Assembly: GCA_025453675.1 (NCBI GenBank)
Contig: JALOPW010000019.1
Span: forward strand, 1 to 61,598
Origin: Methanolinea sp.
GTDB lineage: Archaea; Halobacteriota; Methanomicrobia; Methanomicrobiales; Methanospirillaceae
Reading direction: 5' to 3'
Length of the DNA: 61,598 nt
The translations under genes and the position numbers were made by a program. Each line of letters begins with the position of its first letter. Positions within the stretch are counted from its first letter, which is position 1. Of this stretch, positions 32,925 through 41,895 are shown piece after piece. Under the pieces are notes generated by a model that was given only the letters and a program-made list of their open reading frames with translations, had not been told where the DNA came from and searched no databases.

Positions 32925-34573
32925 GAGAGCACCCCCCGGACACGTGCCTCCAGTTCCTCCAGGGCAAAGGGCCTCCCGTCATACCGGTGGATATGGGCAT
33001 CCACCCTGATCCCGTACCTTGCGAGCAGCATGGCGAGTTGACCCTCCGAATTCTCCTCAACGGCGATCAGCCTTTTGACTCCCTTCAGGGCGTCCTTCAC
33101 CTCTCTATCCGGGAGAGGCGAAAGCAGGATGGGCTGCACCAGTAAAAGCCCCATACCGGCCGCAACCTCGCGGCATACTCCAACCGTGGAGCCCCAGCAG
33201 ATGAGGGCCACATCCGAGCCCGCCTCTCCCCCGATCTCCACCGGGCGGAGCCGGGCCATCTCTTCCTCAAGTGCAGCCCCCTTCCTCTGCCTCTTTTCTG
33301 ACATCAGGGAGGCAAGGTCTGCTTTCTCCGTGGTGATACCGGCCTGGTCATGGGTATAGCCGTTCACCTTGATCACCGTCTCCCTGGCGGGCGGAAAGAG
33401 CATCCCAGATACCCCGTCCGCGCTCAGCTCGTATCTGAGATACCCGGGTCCAGGTATCCCTGGCGGGTTCGCAGGTATCAGGGGTATCGTTGCATCCGGA
33501 TTATTGAAGCTGTAGAACCCTTCGCAGAGTGTCTTGTCACAGAGGATGATGGCCGGGGTCTGGTATTTCCAGGCGAGCTGGAGCAGGAGAGAAGACCATA
33601 GAAAGGCCTGCTCTGCATCGCCAGGGGCCGCCACCAGGCGTGGGAACTCCCCCTGCCCGGCGTGCAGCGCAAAATGCAGGTCAGACTGGGCGGTGTAGGT
33701 GGGCAACCCGGTGCTTGGTCCGGTCCGCTGCCCCAGCACCACCACGACCGGGATCTCGCTCATGCCTGAAAGGGAGAGCCCCTCGGTCATCAGGCAGAAC
33801 CCCCCGCCGGATGTCCCTACCGCAGTTTTCTTCCCTGCGTATCCCAACCCGAGAGCCATCAATATTACCGCGATCTCATTTTCAGGATGGAATACCAGGA
33901 GGTCGTGCGTCTCTGCCACCTCGGCCATGAAGTGGAGGATATTTGATGTAGGGGTCATAGGGTATGCCACATAGGCATCCAGCCCACCATGCAGGAGGCC
34001 AAGGCCGATAGCCTCGTTCCCGGAGATAACGGGGAGCGGAAGAGACCCGAGAGGTTCTATCCTGCAGCACTCCCTGGCCTCATCAAAGCCCCTGCGGGCA
34101 ATGTTAAGATTTTTAGCGAGTGCTTTGGGAATCTGGCGCTCAAATACCGCTTCGAGCACCTCCCACTCTATCCCTGCAGCCCGCGCAAATGCACCGATGA
34201 GGCACGAATTTCCCATTACAGCCGGAGCCTGCTCCGCTTTCAGGATCTCCGGGATATTCACACCGATACCCTCTGCCCTGACCCTTGAACTGTCGTAGAG
34301 TATCTCCGTATCCTCCCTGCACAGGTCTTTATGGAAGTCCACGGAATCCTGGTTCAGGGCAAGGATGAAGTCAACCCGGTCCCGATGCGTCCCAATCCTG
34401 TCCCTGGACGCCCTCACGATGGCAAAATTGTGACCCCCTTTGATAAGGGAAGGGTAATCAAAATACATGTAGACCCGGTACCCCATCCGGTTGAAGAGAT
34501 GGGCCACCACCATACCGGCGCTGTTGATCCCATCACCGGCCTTTCCTCCGATGAGAACTGATATCTCCTTCAT
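32921..34573 (-). CDS. 2-oxoacid:ferredoxin oxidoreductase, fused gamma-alpha subunit
   Basis: A 550-residue fusion. Residues 1 to about 180 are the gamma domain (ISVLIGGKAGDGINSAG, YPSLIKGGHNFAI); the rest is the alpha domain (GNEAIGLGLLHGGLDAYVAYP with YPMTPTSNIL, ENEIAVILMALGLGYAG, TSGGGFCLMTEGLSLSGM). This is the gamma-alpha order of two-subunit enzymes. The ATG at 34573 gives the family N terminus; eight more codons are open upstream. It starts about 80 bases after the DUF1894 gene on the same strand, so the cutA-fdhD-DUF1890-DUF1894 group and these genes may share transcripts. Confidence 0.92.
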   Translation of the reverse strand: MKEISVLIGGKAGDGINSAGMVVAHLFNRMGYRVYMYFDYPSLIKGGHNFAIVRASRDRIGTHRDRVDFILALNQDSVDFHKDLCREDTEILYDSSRVRAEGIGVNIPEILKAEQAPAVMGNSCLIGAFARAAGIEWEVLEAVFERQIPKALAKNLNIARRGFDEARECCRIEPLGSLPLPVISGNEAIGLGLLHGGLDAYVAYPMTPTSNILHFMAEVAETHDLLVFHPENEIAVILMALGLGYAGKKTAVGTSGGGFCLMTEGLSLSGMSEIPVVVVLGQRTGPSTGLPTYTAQSDLHFALHAGQGEFPRLVAAPGDAEQAFLWSSLLLQLAWKYQTPAIILCDKTLCEGFYSFNNPDATIPLIPANPPGIPGPGYLRYELSADGVSGMLFPPARETVIKVNGYTHDQAGITTEKADLASLMSEKRQRKGAALEEEMARLRPVEIGGEAGSDVALICWGSTVGVCREVAAGMGLLLVQPILLSPLPDREVKDALKGVKRLIAVEENSEGQLAMLLARYGIRVDAHIHRYDGRPFALEELEARVRGVLS

Positions 34574-34652
34574 CAACTCTCGCACCCCGCACAACATTCT
34601 CTTGATGGGGCAGATATAAGTTCTTTCTCTCGAATAATCTGAAAATAAGGAG

Positions 34653-34931
34653 TTATTTCTTCCCGGAAGACCGTATCCGGGCTGCTTCGGCAGGATTCTC
34701 GGTTTGAAGCAGGTATGTGCCGTAGCAGGGCTTGGTATAGGGGAAGGTGATTATGTCCCCGTCAAGACCGATGGTGATGGGGGGCACCCCGATTATTGGC
34801 TTCTCAAATATCTTGAAACCCGGGTGAACGGTCACCTGCTCCCTGCAATGCTTCCTTACGTAATCTCTGCATTCTGCAAAAGACGCCCCCTGGAGGATTA
34901 TCTCGTACTTCAGAGATTCGATACAACCCAT
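34653..34931 (-). CDS. DUF1894 methanogen protein
   Basis: A 92-residue protein that I recognise as DUF1894 from MGCIESLKYEIILQGASF, the ECRDYVRKHC segment, GFKIFEKPIIGVPPITIG and FPYTKPCYGTYLL. This family is known essentially only in methanogens and usually sits beside DUF1890, as here. No activity is known. There are four Cys residues, which may matter for metal binding. The ATG overlaps the DUF1890 3' end by 22 bases, so both proteins are probably made together and may form a complex. Confidence 0.85.
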   Translation of the reverse strand: MGCIESLKYEIILQGASFAECRDYVRKHCREQVTVHPGFKIFEKPIIGVPPITIGLDGDIITFPYTKPCYGTYLLQTENPAEAARIRSSGKK

Positions 34932-35389
34932 GGAAGCACCTCGTCGATCTTCTTCTTCAGCGGCATTGGATTGTGCACTGCCTTTGCGCCTATCTTCTCG
35001 CAGGGGAAGTCGATGGTATCCCCCACCTCCCGGAAATGCTCCCCGTAGAGGATGGCTGCCACTTTCTTCCCCGTGATTGACTGGACAGTGGCTGCATAGG
35101 AGACCCCTGCATCATTATGCACGAAGACCAGGTAATACCCATAACTCCTCTTCCCTTCCGCCATGTCCGAGATGCAGGTATCCAGGTCCACCATCTCTCC
35201 TGCATAGTGGTGGAGGGGGTCTGAAACCTCCACCAGCATGCGGGCGGCCTGGTTGCCTGCAACCACTGGGACCACGCCGAGCTTTCGCAACCCGTACATC
35301 AGATACAGGGCAATCCCGGTCTGAACCGGGACCTGCGGACACCCGAGCACCAGAAGCGCGTCCTTCTTCTCCGTTCCTGCGGTGACGAT
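34910..35389 (-). CDS. DUF1890 methanogen protein, apparently with a non-canonical ATC start
   Basis: The protein has the DUF1890 signature LLVLGCPQVPVQTGIALYL, GNQAARMLVEVSDPLHHY and FVHNDAGVSYAAT. Family members begin roughly ten residues before LLVLGC, but no ATG, GTG or TTG exists there: the frame is open back to a TGA, and reads GGA GGG TTC ATC ATC GTC before ACC GCA. GGAGGG is a perfect ribosome binding site, six bases before the second ATC (35389). The first usable standard codon, GTG at 35350, falls inside the conserved LLVLGC strand and has no ribosome binding site. I therefore place the start at the ATC. A sequencing error or a frameshift is the alternative. Confidence 0.72.
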   Translation of the reverse strand: MVTAGTEKKDALLVLGCPQVPVQTGIALYLMYGLRKLGVVPVVAGNQAARMLVEVSDPLHHYAGEMVDLDTCISDMAEGKRSYGYYLVFVHNDAGVSYAATVQSITGKKVAAILYGEHFREVGDTIDFPCEKIGAKAVHNPMPLKKKIDEVLPWVVSNL

Positions 35390-35428
35390 GATGAACCCTC
35401 CTCACTTACTCGTTAAGACCACTCATAC

Positions 35429-36196
35429 CTATTTCACTTCCCATTCCGGCCGCGCCGCCGCTGCCGGGTATCTATCCAGATCCTTCACTCTCTCCGGGTG
35501 CGTGTAGACGGTGAACCGGTCACCGCGGGAGAAGCAGATGAGTGTTATCCCGGCCTTCCTGGCAGTCTCGATCCCCTGCTCCGTGGATGCCGCCCGGGAT
35601 ATGACCACAGGTATCCCGGCATGCGCCGCCTTGGTGACCATGTCCCGGGGCTGCCTGCCGGTGCATCCCAGGATGCACCTTGAGCGGTCGATACCCCTGA
35701 TCACTGCATGCCCAACCACCTTATCTACCGTATTATGCCTTCCCACGTCGCTTGACTTCACCAGCAGTTCCTTCTCATGGAAGAGCACGGAGCAGTGAAC
35801 CCCACCCGTCCGCCTCCATGTCTCGGTCTCGATCTCCCCCGTGATGCGGTATATATCCCTTATATCCAGTGCGAGAGAAGAGACAACGGGATGGAACGGC
35901 CTCCTGACTCCCACCGCACCGGTGGAGATGATCTCCTGAAGGAACTCTCCCGTGATGGGGGCATCCACGCGTATCCCGCTTCCCCTGACAGTGACCCCGT
36001 CTACCCTGCCGCACAGTCCCTGGCAGATCACGAAACCGGCACCGAGCTCCTCAAGCTGTTCATTGCTGGCCACCATGCCGGAAAAATACGTCCCGTTCAG
36101 GTAGAGGGAGAACCGGTTCTCCCGGACCACGGTATCCTCTATCTCCGCCGAACTGCCATCCCGTACCTGTATTCCCCTGATAGTGACAGTATTCAT
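35429..36196 (-). CDS. fdhD: Formate dehydrogenase accessory sulfurtransferase FdhD
   Basis: FdhD transfers sulfur from a cysteine desulfurase to the molybdenum/tungsten cofactor of formate dehydrogenase. The frame shows ICQGLCGRVDG, TGGVHCSVLF, the conserved SSDVGRHNTVDKVVG motif, and GCTGRQPRDMVTKAA, followed by VVISRAASTEQGIETA. Length is 255 residues. The ATG at 36196 overlaps the cutA stop (ATGA). A formate dehydrogenase fits a hydrogen- and formate-using methanogen of this order, although the fdhAB genes are outside the window. Confidence 0.93.
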   Translation of the reverse strand: MNTVTIRGIQVRDGSSAEIEDTVVRENRFSLYLNGTYFSGMVASNEQLEELGAGFVICQGLCGRVDGVTVRGSGIRVDAPITGEFLQEIISTGAVGVRRPFHPVVSSLALDIRDIYRITGEIETETWRRTGGVHCSVLFHEKELLVKSSDVGRHNTVDKVVGHAVIRGIDRSRCILGCTGRQPRDMVTKAAHAGIPVVISRAASTEQGIETARKAGITLICFSRGDRFTVYTHPERVKDLDRYPAAAARPEWEVK

Positions 36197-36540
36197 GGAC
36201 GGGTCTCCTCTTCCACCCATGACAGGTAAGGGGGATATCCGGACACCACCGGAAGGACGATCATCTCCGGTAAGTCGTAAGAATGCACCCCCCTGATTGC
36301 GGCCAGGGCTTCATCCACCCTCTCCCGGGTCGTCTTTATAAGAAGGAGGACCTCGGAATCCTGGCAGAACCTGCCATCCCATTTATAATACGACATGACA
36401 TCGGTGATATTCACGCAGGCCGCCAGCCTCTTCTCCACCAGGTTGCGGGCGATCTCCGTCCCCTCTTCTCTCCTGGCCGTGGTGAGGATGACCCGCACCC
36501 GTTGTGCATCTTCCGCAGCTGTCTTCTCCTCTTCTCTCAT
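36193..36540 (-). CDS. cutA: Divalent cation tolerance protein CutA
   Basis: A 115-residue trimeric CutA1-fold protein. The core has VRVILTTARREEGTEIARNLV, AACVNIT, SYYKWDG, EVLLLIKTT and the C-terminal SYDLPEMIVLPVVSGYPPYLSWV, split here as SYDLPEMIVLPV and YPPYLSW. The family is linked to metal tolerance but its exact role is open. It is the first gene of a minus-strand group with fdhD, DUF1890 and DUF1894. A TATA-like CTTATATCC on the minus strand near 36600 could drive it, with a leader of about 35 bases. Confidence 0.93.
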   Translation of the reverse strand: MREEEKTAAEDAQRVRVILTTARREEGTEIARNLVEKRLAACVNITDVMSYYKWDGRFCQDSEVLLLIKTTRERVDEALAAIRGVHSYDLPEMIVLPVVSGYPPYLSWVEEETRP

Positions 36541-36727
36541 GGTTGAGTGTATCCCTCATCATCCAGTTGCATGCGTATGTTCTTATCTACCCGGGCGCGG
36601 GATATAAGATTATTGCTGCAATACAGCCATTCCAGGGTAATTTCCCAGATCTGAAACCATGAACGGCTCTTTTAGAGAATCTCCCGAGGTGATCTTTAAT
36701 GAATGAGCAGGCCTAATACTCCTCAAC

Positions 36728-37876
36728 ATGTACGCGGAAAGAATGGGGATGCTCCCCCCCTACCTGTTCGCCCGGATCGACGCGCTGAAGGCGAAGAAGA
36801 TCCAGGGTGGGGTGGATGTCATCGACCTGGGGGTGGGTGACCCTGACCTGCCCACCCCCGCCCACGTAGTAGAAGAGCTCTGCAGGGCGGCAAGGGATCC
36901 TGCATATCATCACTATCCCTCCTATGCAGGAATGCCGGACTACAGGGCTGCGGTCGCAGGCTGGTACCGGCGCCGCTTCGGGGTGGAGCTGAATCCCTCC
37001 ACCCAGGTGCTGGCCCTGATGGGTTCAAAGGACGGCATTGCGCATGTTCCCGAGGCATTTGTCAATCCCGGAGACTACGTGCTCGCGCCGAGCCCCGGTT
37101 ACCCTGTGTACCGCACCTCAACCCTCTTTGCCGAGGGGAGAGTCTACGAGATGCCACTTGCGGCAGAGAACCACTTCATCCCGGTGCTCGAGGATATTCC
37201 CAAAAAGGTTGCGGGTGCCGCAAAGATTCTGTTCCTCAACTATCCGAACAATCCCACCTCGGCCGTGACCGTCCCGGGTTTCTTCGAGAGTGCTGTTGAA
37301 TTTGCCCGCGAACACGGCATCATCATCATCCATGACAATGCATACTCGGAGATCTCGTACGACGGATACCGTGCTCCCTCGTTCCTCGAGACAGAGGGGG
37401 CCATGGAGGTCGCCATCGAGATGCACTCCCTCTCCAAGACCTACAACATGACCGGGTGGCGGGTAGGCATGGCGGTCGGGAACGAGGAGATACTCTCCGG
37501 GCTCGGGAGGGTGAAGACCAACGTGGATTCAGGGGTCTTTGACGCGGTCCAGATGGCGGCAATCTCTGCCCTCACGGGGCCGGACGACTGCGTCCAGGAG
37601 GCCTGCCGTATCTACCAGGAGAGGAGGGACGTGCTGGTAGAAGGACTCCGGGGGCTTGGGTTCTCCGTGGAGGCACCCCGGGCCACGTTCTACGTCTGGA
37701 TGCCGGTCGAAGACTGCATGTCATTTGCCACCAGGATGCTTGACGAGGCTGGGATCGTGGTCACCCCTGGTATCGGCTTCGGGTCGGGAGGCGACGGGTA
37801 TGTGCGGTTCGCACTCACCCGCTCCACCGACCGCATCCGGGTAGCCCTTGAGAGGATGGAGGCGATCGGACTGTGA
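36728..37876 (+). CDS. dapL: LL-diaminopimelate aminotransferase
   Basis: DapL converts tetrahydrodipicolinate and glutamate directly to LL-diaminopimelate and 2-oxoglutarate. The 382-residue protein starts YAERMGMLPPYLFARID, has VIDLGVGDPDLPTPAH, YPNNPTSA, HDNAYSEI and the PLP lysine in SLSKTYNMTGWRVG, a DapL-like class I/II aminotransferase pattern. The next gene, lysA, takes diaminopimelate to lysine, which supports the assignment. A CTTTAATG element about 32 bases upstream of the ATG may be the TATA box, suggesting a very short leader. Confidence 0.88.
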   Translation: MYAERMGMLPPYLFARIDALKAKKIQGGVDVIDLGVGDPDLPTPAHVVEELCRAARDPAYHHYPSYAGMPDYRAAVAGWYRRRFGVELNPSTQVLALMGSKDGIAHVPEAFVNPGDYVLAPSPGYPVYRTSTLFAEGRVYEMPLAAENHFIPVLEDIPKKVAGAAKILFLNYPNNPTSAVTVPGFFESAVEFAREHGIIIIHDNAYSEISYDGYRAPSFLETEGAMEVAIEMHSLSKTYNMTGWRVGMAVGNEEILSGLGRVKTNVDSGVFDAVQMAAISALTGPDDCVQEACRIYQERRDVLVEGLRGLGFSVEAPRATFYVWMPVEDCMSFATRMLDEAGIVVTPGIGFGSGGDGYVRFALTRSTDRIRVALERMEAIGL

Positions 37877-39165
37877 ACCTGCCCTCCCACCTGGGAGTCC
37901 GGGACGGCCACCTCACCATCGGCGGACTGGACTGCCTCCCCCTGGCCGAACGTTTCGGTACTCCTCTCTACGTCACCGATCAGGATCGCATCGTCACACA
38001 GTTCCGCCGGTACCGGGAAGCACTCACCTCGCGCTACCCGCGGGTGCAGGTGCTCTACGCGGCAAAGGCAAATGGGAACCTTGCCATCCTCAAAGCCCTG
38101 GCCGGGGAGGGTGCGGGGGCAGATGTGTTCTCCTCCGGGGAACTGCACCTGGCCCTCACCGCCGGCATGCCACCCGAAAAGCTCCTCTTCAACGGGAGTT
38201 CCAAGAGCCAGAGGGATCTCCGGCTGGCCGTGGAGAAAGATATCACGGTCTCGGTCGACTCCCTTGACGAACTCCACCAGCTGGACCTGGCTGCCCGCAG
38301 CATGGGAAAGACTGCGAAGATTGCGTTTCGCGTCAACCCTGCCCTTGATATTCCCACCCACCCCAAGATCGCCACCGGGCTTGCCACCAGCAAATTCGGG
38401 ATTGCCCATCACCTCATTCCCGGGGCTTACAAAGAAGCACTGCGATGCACTCATATCCAGCCCGTCGGTCTTCACTGCCACATCGGTTCCCAGATCCTTG
38501 ACCTCGAACCGTTCAGGAAGGCCGCCGGTGTAATGATGCGCATCGCTGCCGACCTGGTTGCTATGGGGATCGAGCTCGAGTTCATCGACCTTGGAGGGGG
38601 GCTGGGAATTCCTTACCGGCATGGAACCGAGGTCGCACCCACGCCGGACGAGTATGCGTCTGTCGTTGTCCCTGTGGTGAATAGCGGGGTTGAGGCGCTC
38701 GGCATCACCCCGGAGCTGTGGATCGAGCCCGGCCGAACACTCGTGGCGGACTCGACAATCCTCCTTTCACGGGTAAACTCCGTCAAGAAGGCCCACAAGA
38801 ACTTCGTGAACGTGGATGCAGGGTTCAACCTCCTTATCCGCCCGGCAATGTACGACTCCTACCACGAGGTCGTGTCTGCACAGAACATGGATCACATCCC
38901 GGAGGAGACCTACACCATCACCGGCCCCATATGCGAGACCGGGGACATCCTTGCTTCAGACCGGTGTCTCCCCCTGCTCAAAGCCGGCGATCTCATTGCC
39001 ATTCTTGATACAGGGGCATACGGGTTCGCCATGTCCTCGCAGTATAACAGCAGGCCCAGGTGCGCGGAAGTCCTTATCCATGAAGGAGTGCCCGCTCTGA
39101 TGCGGAGAGCCGAGACCATTGATGATATCACGGCTACCATGCGGGCACCCCCCTGGCAGTCCTGA
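37873..39165 (+). CDS. lysA: Diaminopimelate decarboxylase
   Basis: LysA decarboxylates meso-diaminopimelate to lysine using PLP in a fold III barrel. Visible features are PLYVTDQDRI, the PLP lysine in VLYAAKANGNLAILK, FNGSSKSQ, GLHCHIGSQI, the glycine-rich FIDLGGGLGIPY, EPGRTLVA, and CETGDILASDR with the active-site Cys. Length is 430 residues. The start is GTG at 37873, overlapping the dapL stop (GTGA). The two last steps of lysine synthesis are thus coupled. Confidence 0.96.
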   Translation: MNLPSHLGVRDGHLTIGGLDCLPLAERFGTPLYVTDQDRIVTQFRRYREALTSRYPRVQVLYAAKANGNLAILKALAGEGAGADVFSSGELHLALTAGMPPEKLLFNGSSKSQRDLRLAVEKDITVSVDSLDELHQLDLAARSMGKTAKIAFRVNPALDIPTHPKIATGLATSKFGIAHHLIPGAYKEALRCTHIQPVGLHCHIGSQILDLEPFRKAAGVMMRIAADLVAMGIELEFIDLGGGLGIPYRHGTEVAPTPDEYASVVVPVVNSGVEALGITPELWIEPGRTLVADSTILLSRVNSVKKAHKNFVNVDAGFNLLIRPAMYDSYHEVVSAQNMDHIPEETYTITGPICETGDILASDRCLPLLKAGDLIAILDTGAYGFAMSSQYNSRPRCAEVLIHEGVPALMRRAETIDDITATMRAPPWQS

Positions 39166-39182
39166 AGGGGTGAAAAAGCGCG

Positions 39183-40517
39183 GTGCAGTTCCACTACGCC
39201 CTCGTGGATGATCTCTTTTCCAGGGAGGAGTTCGAGCGGCGGGTGGAGGAGAAGATGGAGTCCTGCGGGGACCTGGTGGATGAGGTGACCGCGGCCATGA
39301 TGGTAGTGCAGGACTGTGGGCGCCACCACGTGAAGATCAAAGATCTTTCGGGAAAGTCCAGCCTCTTCTCTTTTTTTGGGAAGGTCATCGCCAGGAATCC
39401 ACCCCGGGAATTTGAAAGGCCGGGAGGGGAGAAGGGAGTGGTCACCAGCCTCATCCTGGGCGACGAGACGGGCCAGGTGAAGGCCATTCTCTGGGATGAG
39501 AAGGCCATGGCAGCCCAGGAGATCGAGGCAGGTGACGTCCTGGAGGTCATTGGGCGCCATCCCAACCGGACGCCCACGGAGATCACGGTCATGGCCATGC
39601 GGCAGGCCATGGTGGAGATCGTAGGCCCCACACAGGTGGAGCCTTACCTCGCACCTCCAAAGAGGAAGGAGATCACCGTACGGTTGATGGCGATCGGGGA
39701 TCCCCGGAAGGTACCCAGGCGGGACGGGACAGAGACTGAGATGCGGGATCTCATAGTAGGGTCCGCAGAGGGGATCTTCCGCATAGCGTGCTGGATGCCC
39801 GACCTCCTGGAAGGTATCGGTGAGGGGGTAACCCTGCGGATACAGGGAGCACTCGAGAAAATGCGGAAGAACGGGAAGGAGTACAGCATCGATGAACGGA
39901 GCACCGTTGAGGTCTCTCACGAGGAGATCACGGCTCCCATCGATTCCCTTCCCGACGTGAGGGAGGGTGGCACCTGGTCGGTGAGCGGCACCATCCGCTC
40001 CTGCCAGGCAGCACGCGCATTCACCACCCGGGACGGCAGGGCTTCCTGCGTGCGCAACCTCGTGTTCACAGATGGGGCATATGACCTCCGTGTAGTATTG
40101 TGGGGTGATCAGGCCCGGATCGAACTCCTGCCAGGAGAGCGTGTGACTCTCTACCTCTGTTCCGCGAGGGCAGGGAGATCAGGGGATCTTGAACTCCATG
40201 CCGGGAGGGGGAGCATGGTCCAGGTCCTGCATGAAAGCGAGGCAGTGGAAGAGGAGATCACCGGTACTGTGGTGGGAACCTCAGGCGGTACTTACCTGGA
40301 TACGGGAGAGGAGCAGTTCCTGGTCCTGGGTAGCCTCCCCCATGGTCATGAGGTCAGGACAAGGGCCCTACGAAGAGGAATGCGGATCACCATCCTCTCC
40401 TGGGAGGATATCCTGCCGGATCCCGTGGAGCTGAATGCCAGGATAGATGCCTTCCTCAGCCTGACTGCCCAGGAGAATACTTTCACCCCGCACGGCCGCC
40501 AAGATATAAGAGAGTGA
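39183..40517 (+). CDS. Single-stranded DNA-binding protein, RPA-like (multiple OB folds)
   Basis: A 444-residue replication protein A homologue. At least three OB-fold units are visible from the repeated strand pattern: VVTSLILGDETGQVKAILWD (about 83-102), RDLIVGSAEGIFRIACW (about 185-200) and VRNLVFTDGAYDLRVVLWGD (about 285-305). A fourth, weaker unit may lie at the C terminus. No zinc finger is seen. The N-terminal helix region reads DDLFSREEFERRVEEKM, as in euryarchaeal RPA. The start is GTG at 39183. It lies 33 bases before radA, so the recombinase and its ssDNA-binding partner are neighbours. Confidence 0.9.
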   Translation: MQFHYALVDDLFSREEFERRVEEKMESCGDLVDEVTAAMMVVQDCGRHHVKIKDLSGKSSLFSFFGKVIARNPPREFERPGGEKGVVTSLILGDETGQVKAILWDEKAMAAQEIEAGDVLEVIGRHPNRTPTEITVMAMRQAMVEIVGPTQVEPYLAPPKRKEITVRLMAIGDPRKVPRRDGTETEMRDLIVGSAEGIFRIACWMPDLLEGIGEGVTLRIQGALEKMRKNGKEYSIDERSTVEVSHEEITAPIDSLPDVREGGTWSVSGTIRSCQAARAFTTRDGRASCVRNLVFTDGAYDLRVVLWGDQARIELLPGERVTLYLCSARAGRSGDLELHAGRGSMVQVLHESEAVEEEITGTVVGTSGGTYLDTGEEQFLVLGSLPHGHEVRTRALRRGMRITILSWEDILPDPVELNARIDAFLSLTAQENTFTPHGRQDIRE

Positions 40518-40550
40518 GTATACCCTCTCTCCACGACAGGTGAACAACTG

Positions 40551-41522
40551 ATGACCACTGGACCTATTGAAATTGAAGACCTGCCCGGCGTAGGACCCAC
40601 CACCGCGGAAAAACTGCGAGAAGCCGGTTTCCTGAGCGTGGAAGGCATTGCCACCGCTTCTCCCCAGGAGTTGGCTGAGACCGCCGAGATAGGCGAGTCC
40701 ACCGCCAAGAAGATGATCAAGGCCGCCCGTGAACTGGTGAATCTCGGGGGTTTCCGCACAGGAAAAGACGTCTTCGAGCAGAGAAAGGAGGTGCGGAAGC
40801 TGAAGACCCTGGTACCTGAACTCGATGCCCTCCTGGGTGGGGGGCTGGAGACCCAGGCCCTCACCGAGCTCTATGGTGAGTTCGGGTCTGGTAAGAGCCA
40901 GGTGGCCCACCAGGCAGCTGTCAACGTGCAGCTCCCCGAGGAGGATGGCGGGCTGCTGGGATCGGCCATTTTCATCGACACAGAGAACACCTTCCGCCCC
41001 GAGCGTATCGAGCAGATGGTGATCGGTCTTGGCATCGATGCCGATCCTCAGGACTTCCTGGAGAATATCCACGTGGCCAGGGCGCACACCTCGGACCACC
41101 AGATGCTGATGGTCGAGAGCGCAAAAGAGAAAGCCCAGGAACTGAAGAATTCGGACCGGCCATTACGCCTGATCATCGTTGATTCTCTGACTGCGCACTT
41201 CAGGGCCGAGTACGCAGGCCGCGGCACCCTCGCCGCCCGCCAGCAGAAGCTGAACCGGCACCTGCATGACATCTTCCGGCTGGTGGATGAGCACAACGCA
41301 GTCGGGATGGTCACCAACCAGGTCCTTTCGAACCCCGCCGTCTTCTTCGGAGACCCCACCAAGCCCATCGGGGGCAATATCGTAGGCCACACCGCCACCT
41401 TCCGGATTTACCTGCGGAAGAGCAAGGGTGGAAAACGTATTGCCCGCCTGGTCGACAGCCCCAACCTCCCCGAGGGCGAGGCCGCGTTCATGGTGGAAGA
41501 GGCCGGGCTCAAACCGGCATAA
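40551..41522 (+). CDS. radA: DNA repair and recombination protein RadA
   Basis: RadA is the archaeal RecA/Rad51 recombinase. Residues 1-60 form the helix-hairpin-helix DNA-binding domain ([16 protein letters not shown]). The ATPase core has Walker [14 protein letters not shown], the [13 protein letters not shown] segment and Walker [14 protein letters not shown], then [13 protein letters not shown] (loop region). Length (323 residues) is typical. GGTGAAC precedes the ATG. A T7 run at 41537-41543, 15 bases after the stop, looks like its terminator. Confidence 0.97.
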   Translation: MTTGPIEIEDLPGVGPTTAEKLREAGFLSVEGIATASPQELAETAEIGESTAKKMIKAARELVNLGGFRTGKDVFEQRKEVRKLKTLVPELDALLGGGLETQALTELYGEFGSGKSQVAHQAAVNVQLPEEDGGLLGSAIFIDTENTFRPERIEQMVIGLGIDADPQDFLENIHVARAHTSDHQMLMVESAKEKAQELKNSDRPLRLIIVDSLTAHFRAEYAGRGTLAARQQKLNRHLHDIFRLVDEHNAVGMVTNQVLSNPAVFFGDPTKPIGGNIVGHTATFRIYLRKSKGGKRIARLVDSPNLPEGEAAFMVEEAGLKPA

Positions 41523-41895
41523 CATTTTGTATATTCTTTTTTTCGGGCATGTATCCACAGGCAGAATTTGTCTTCCTGTCTAAAGGCGTAAATTCCTGAA
41601 TCGGGAAGAACAGATACTCATACCGCTCTTTTGTCCAGATGTCATTTGGGTTTTACCCTGCCATTTTGGCAGCACCCTAATGTGAAAGAGTTCAGTGCTT
41701 GGGAACACTCCGTTTTAAGTGTCCCGATCATCCCTGCCCACAGGCTATCCTCACGATGGGGGAGGTAGCGGCGAAAGTTACGTCTCGCCCGGGGAACCGG
41801 AGTGATGGGGACCGCGAGGCCCCTCCCTTTCGGCACGACCAAAACCAAAGGGATAAGGATCCGGCGATGAGAGTTCTTACCCGGGAAAGATATTC
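41523..41895 (+). other. Intergenic region with possible structured RNA
   Basis: After the T7 run that probably ends radA, a TTTTAAG element at 41713-41719 lies within imperfect complementary arms (GGGAACACT / AGTGTCCC). Downstream are three nested complementary pairs: GGGAGG (41760-41765) with CCTCCC (41822-41827), CTCGC (41784-41788) with GCGAG (41814-41818), and CCGG (41789-41792) with CCGG (41797-41800) around a GGAA tetraloop. This could be a leader of the phosphatase gene or a small RNA. No convincing protein gene is seen. Confidence 0.35.
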
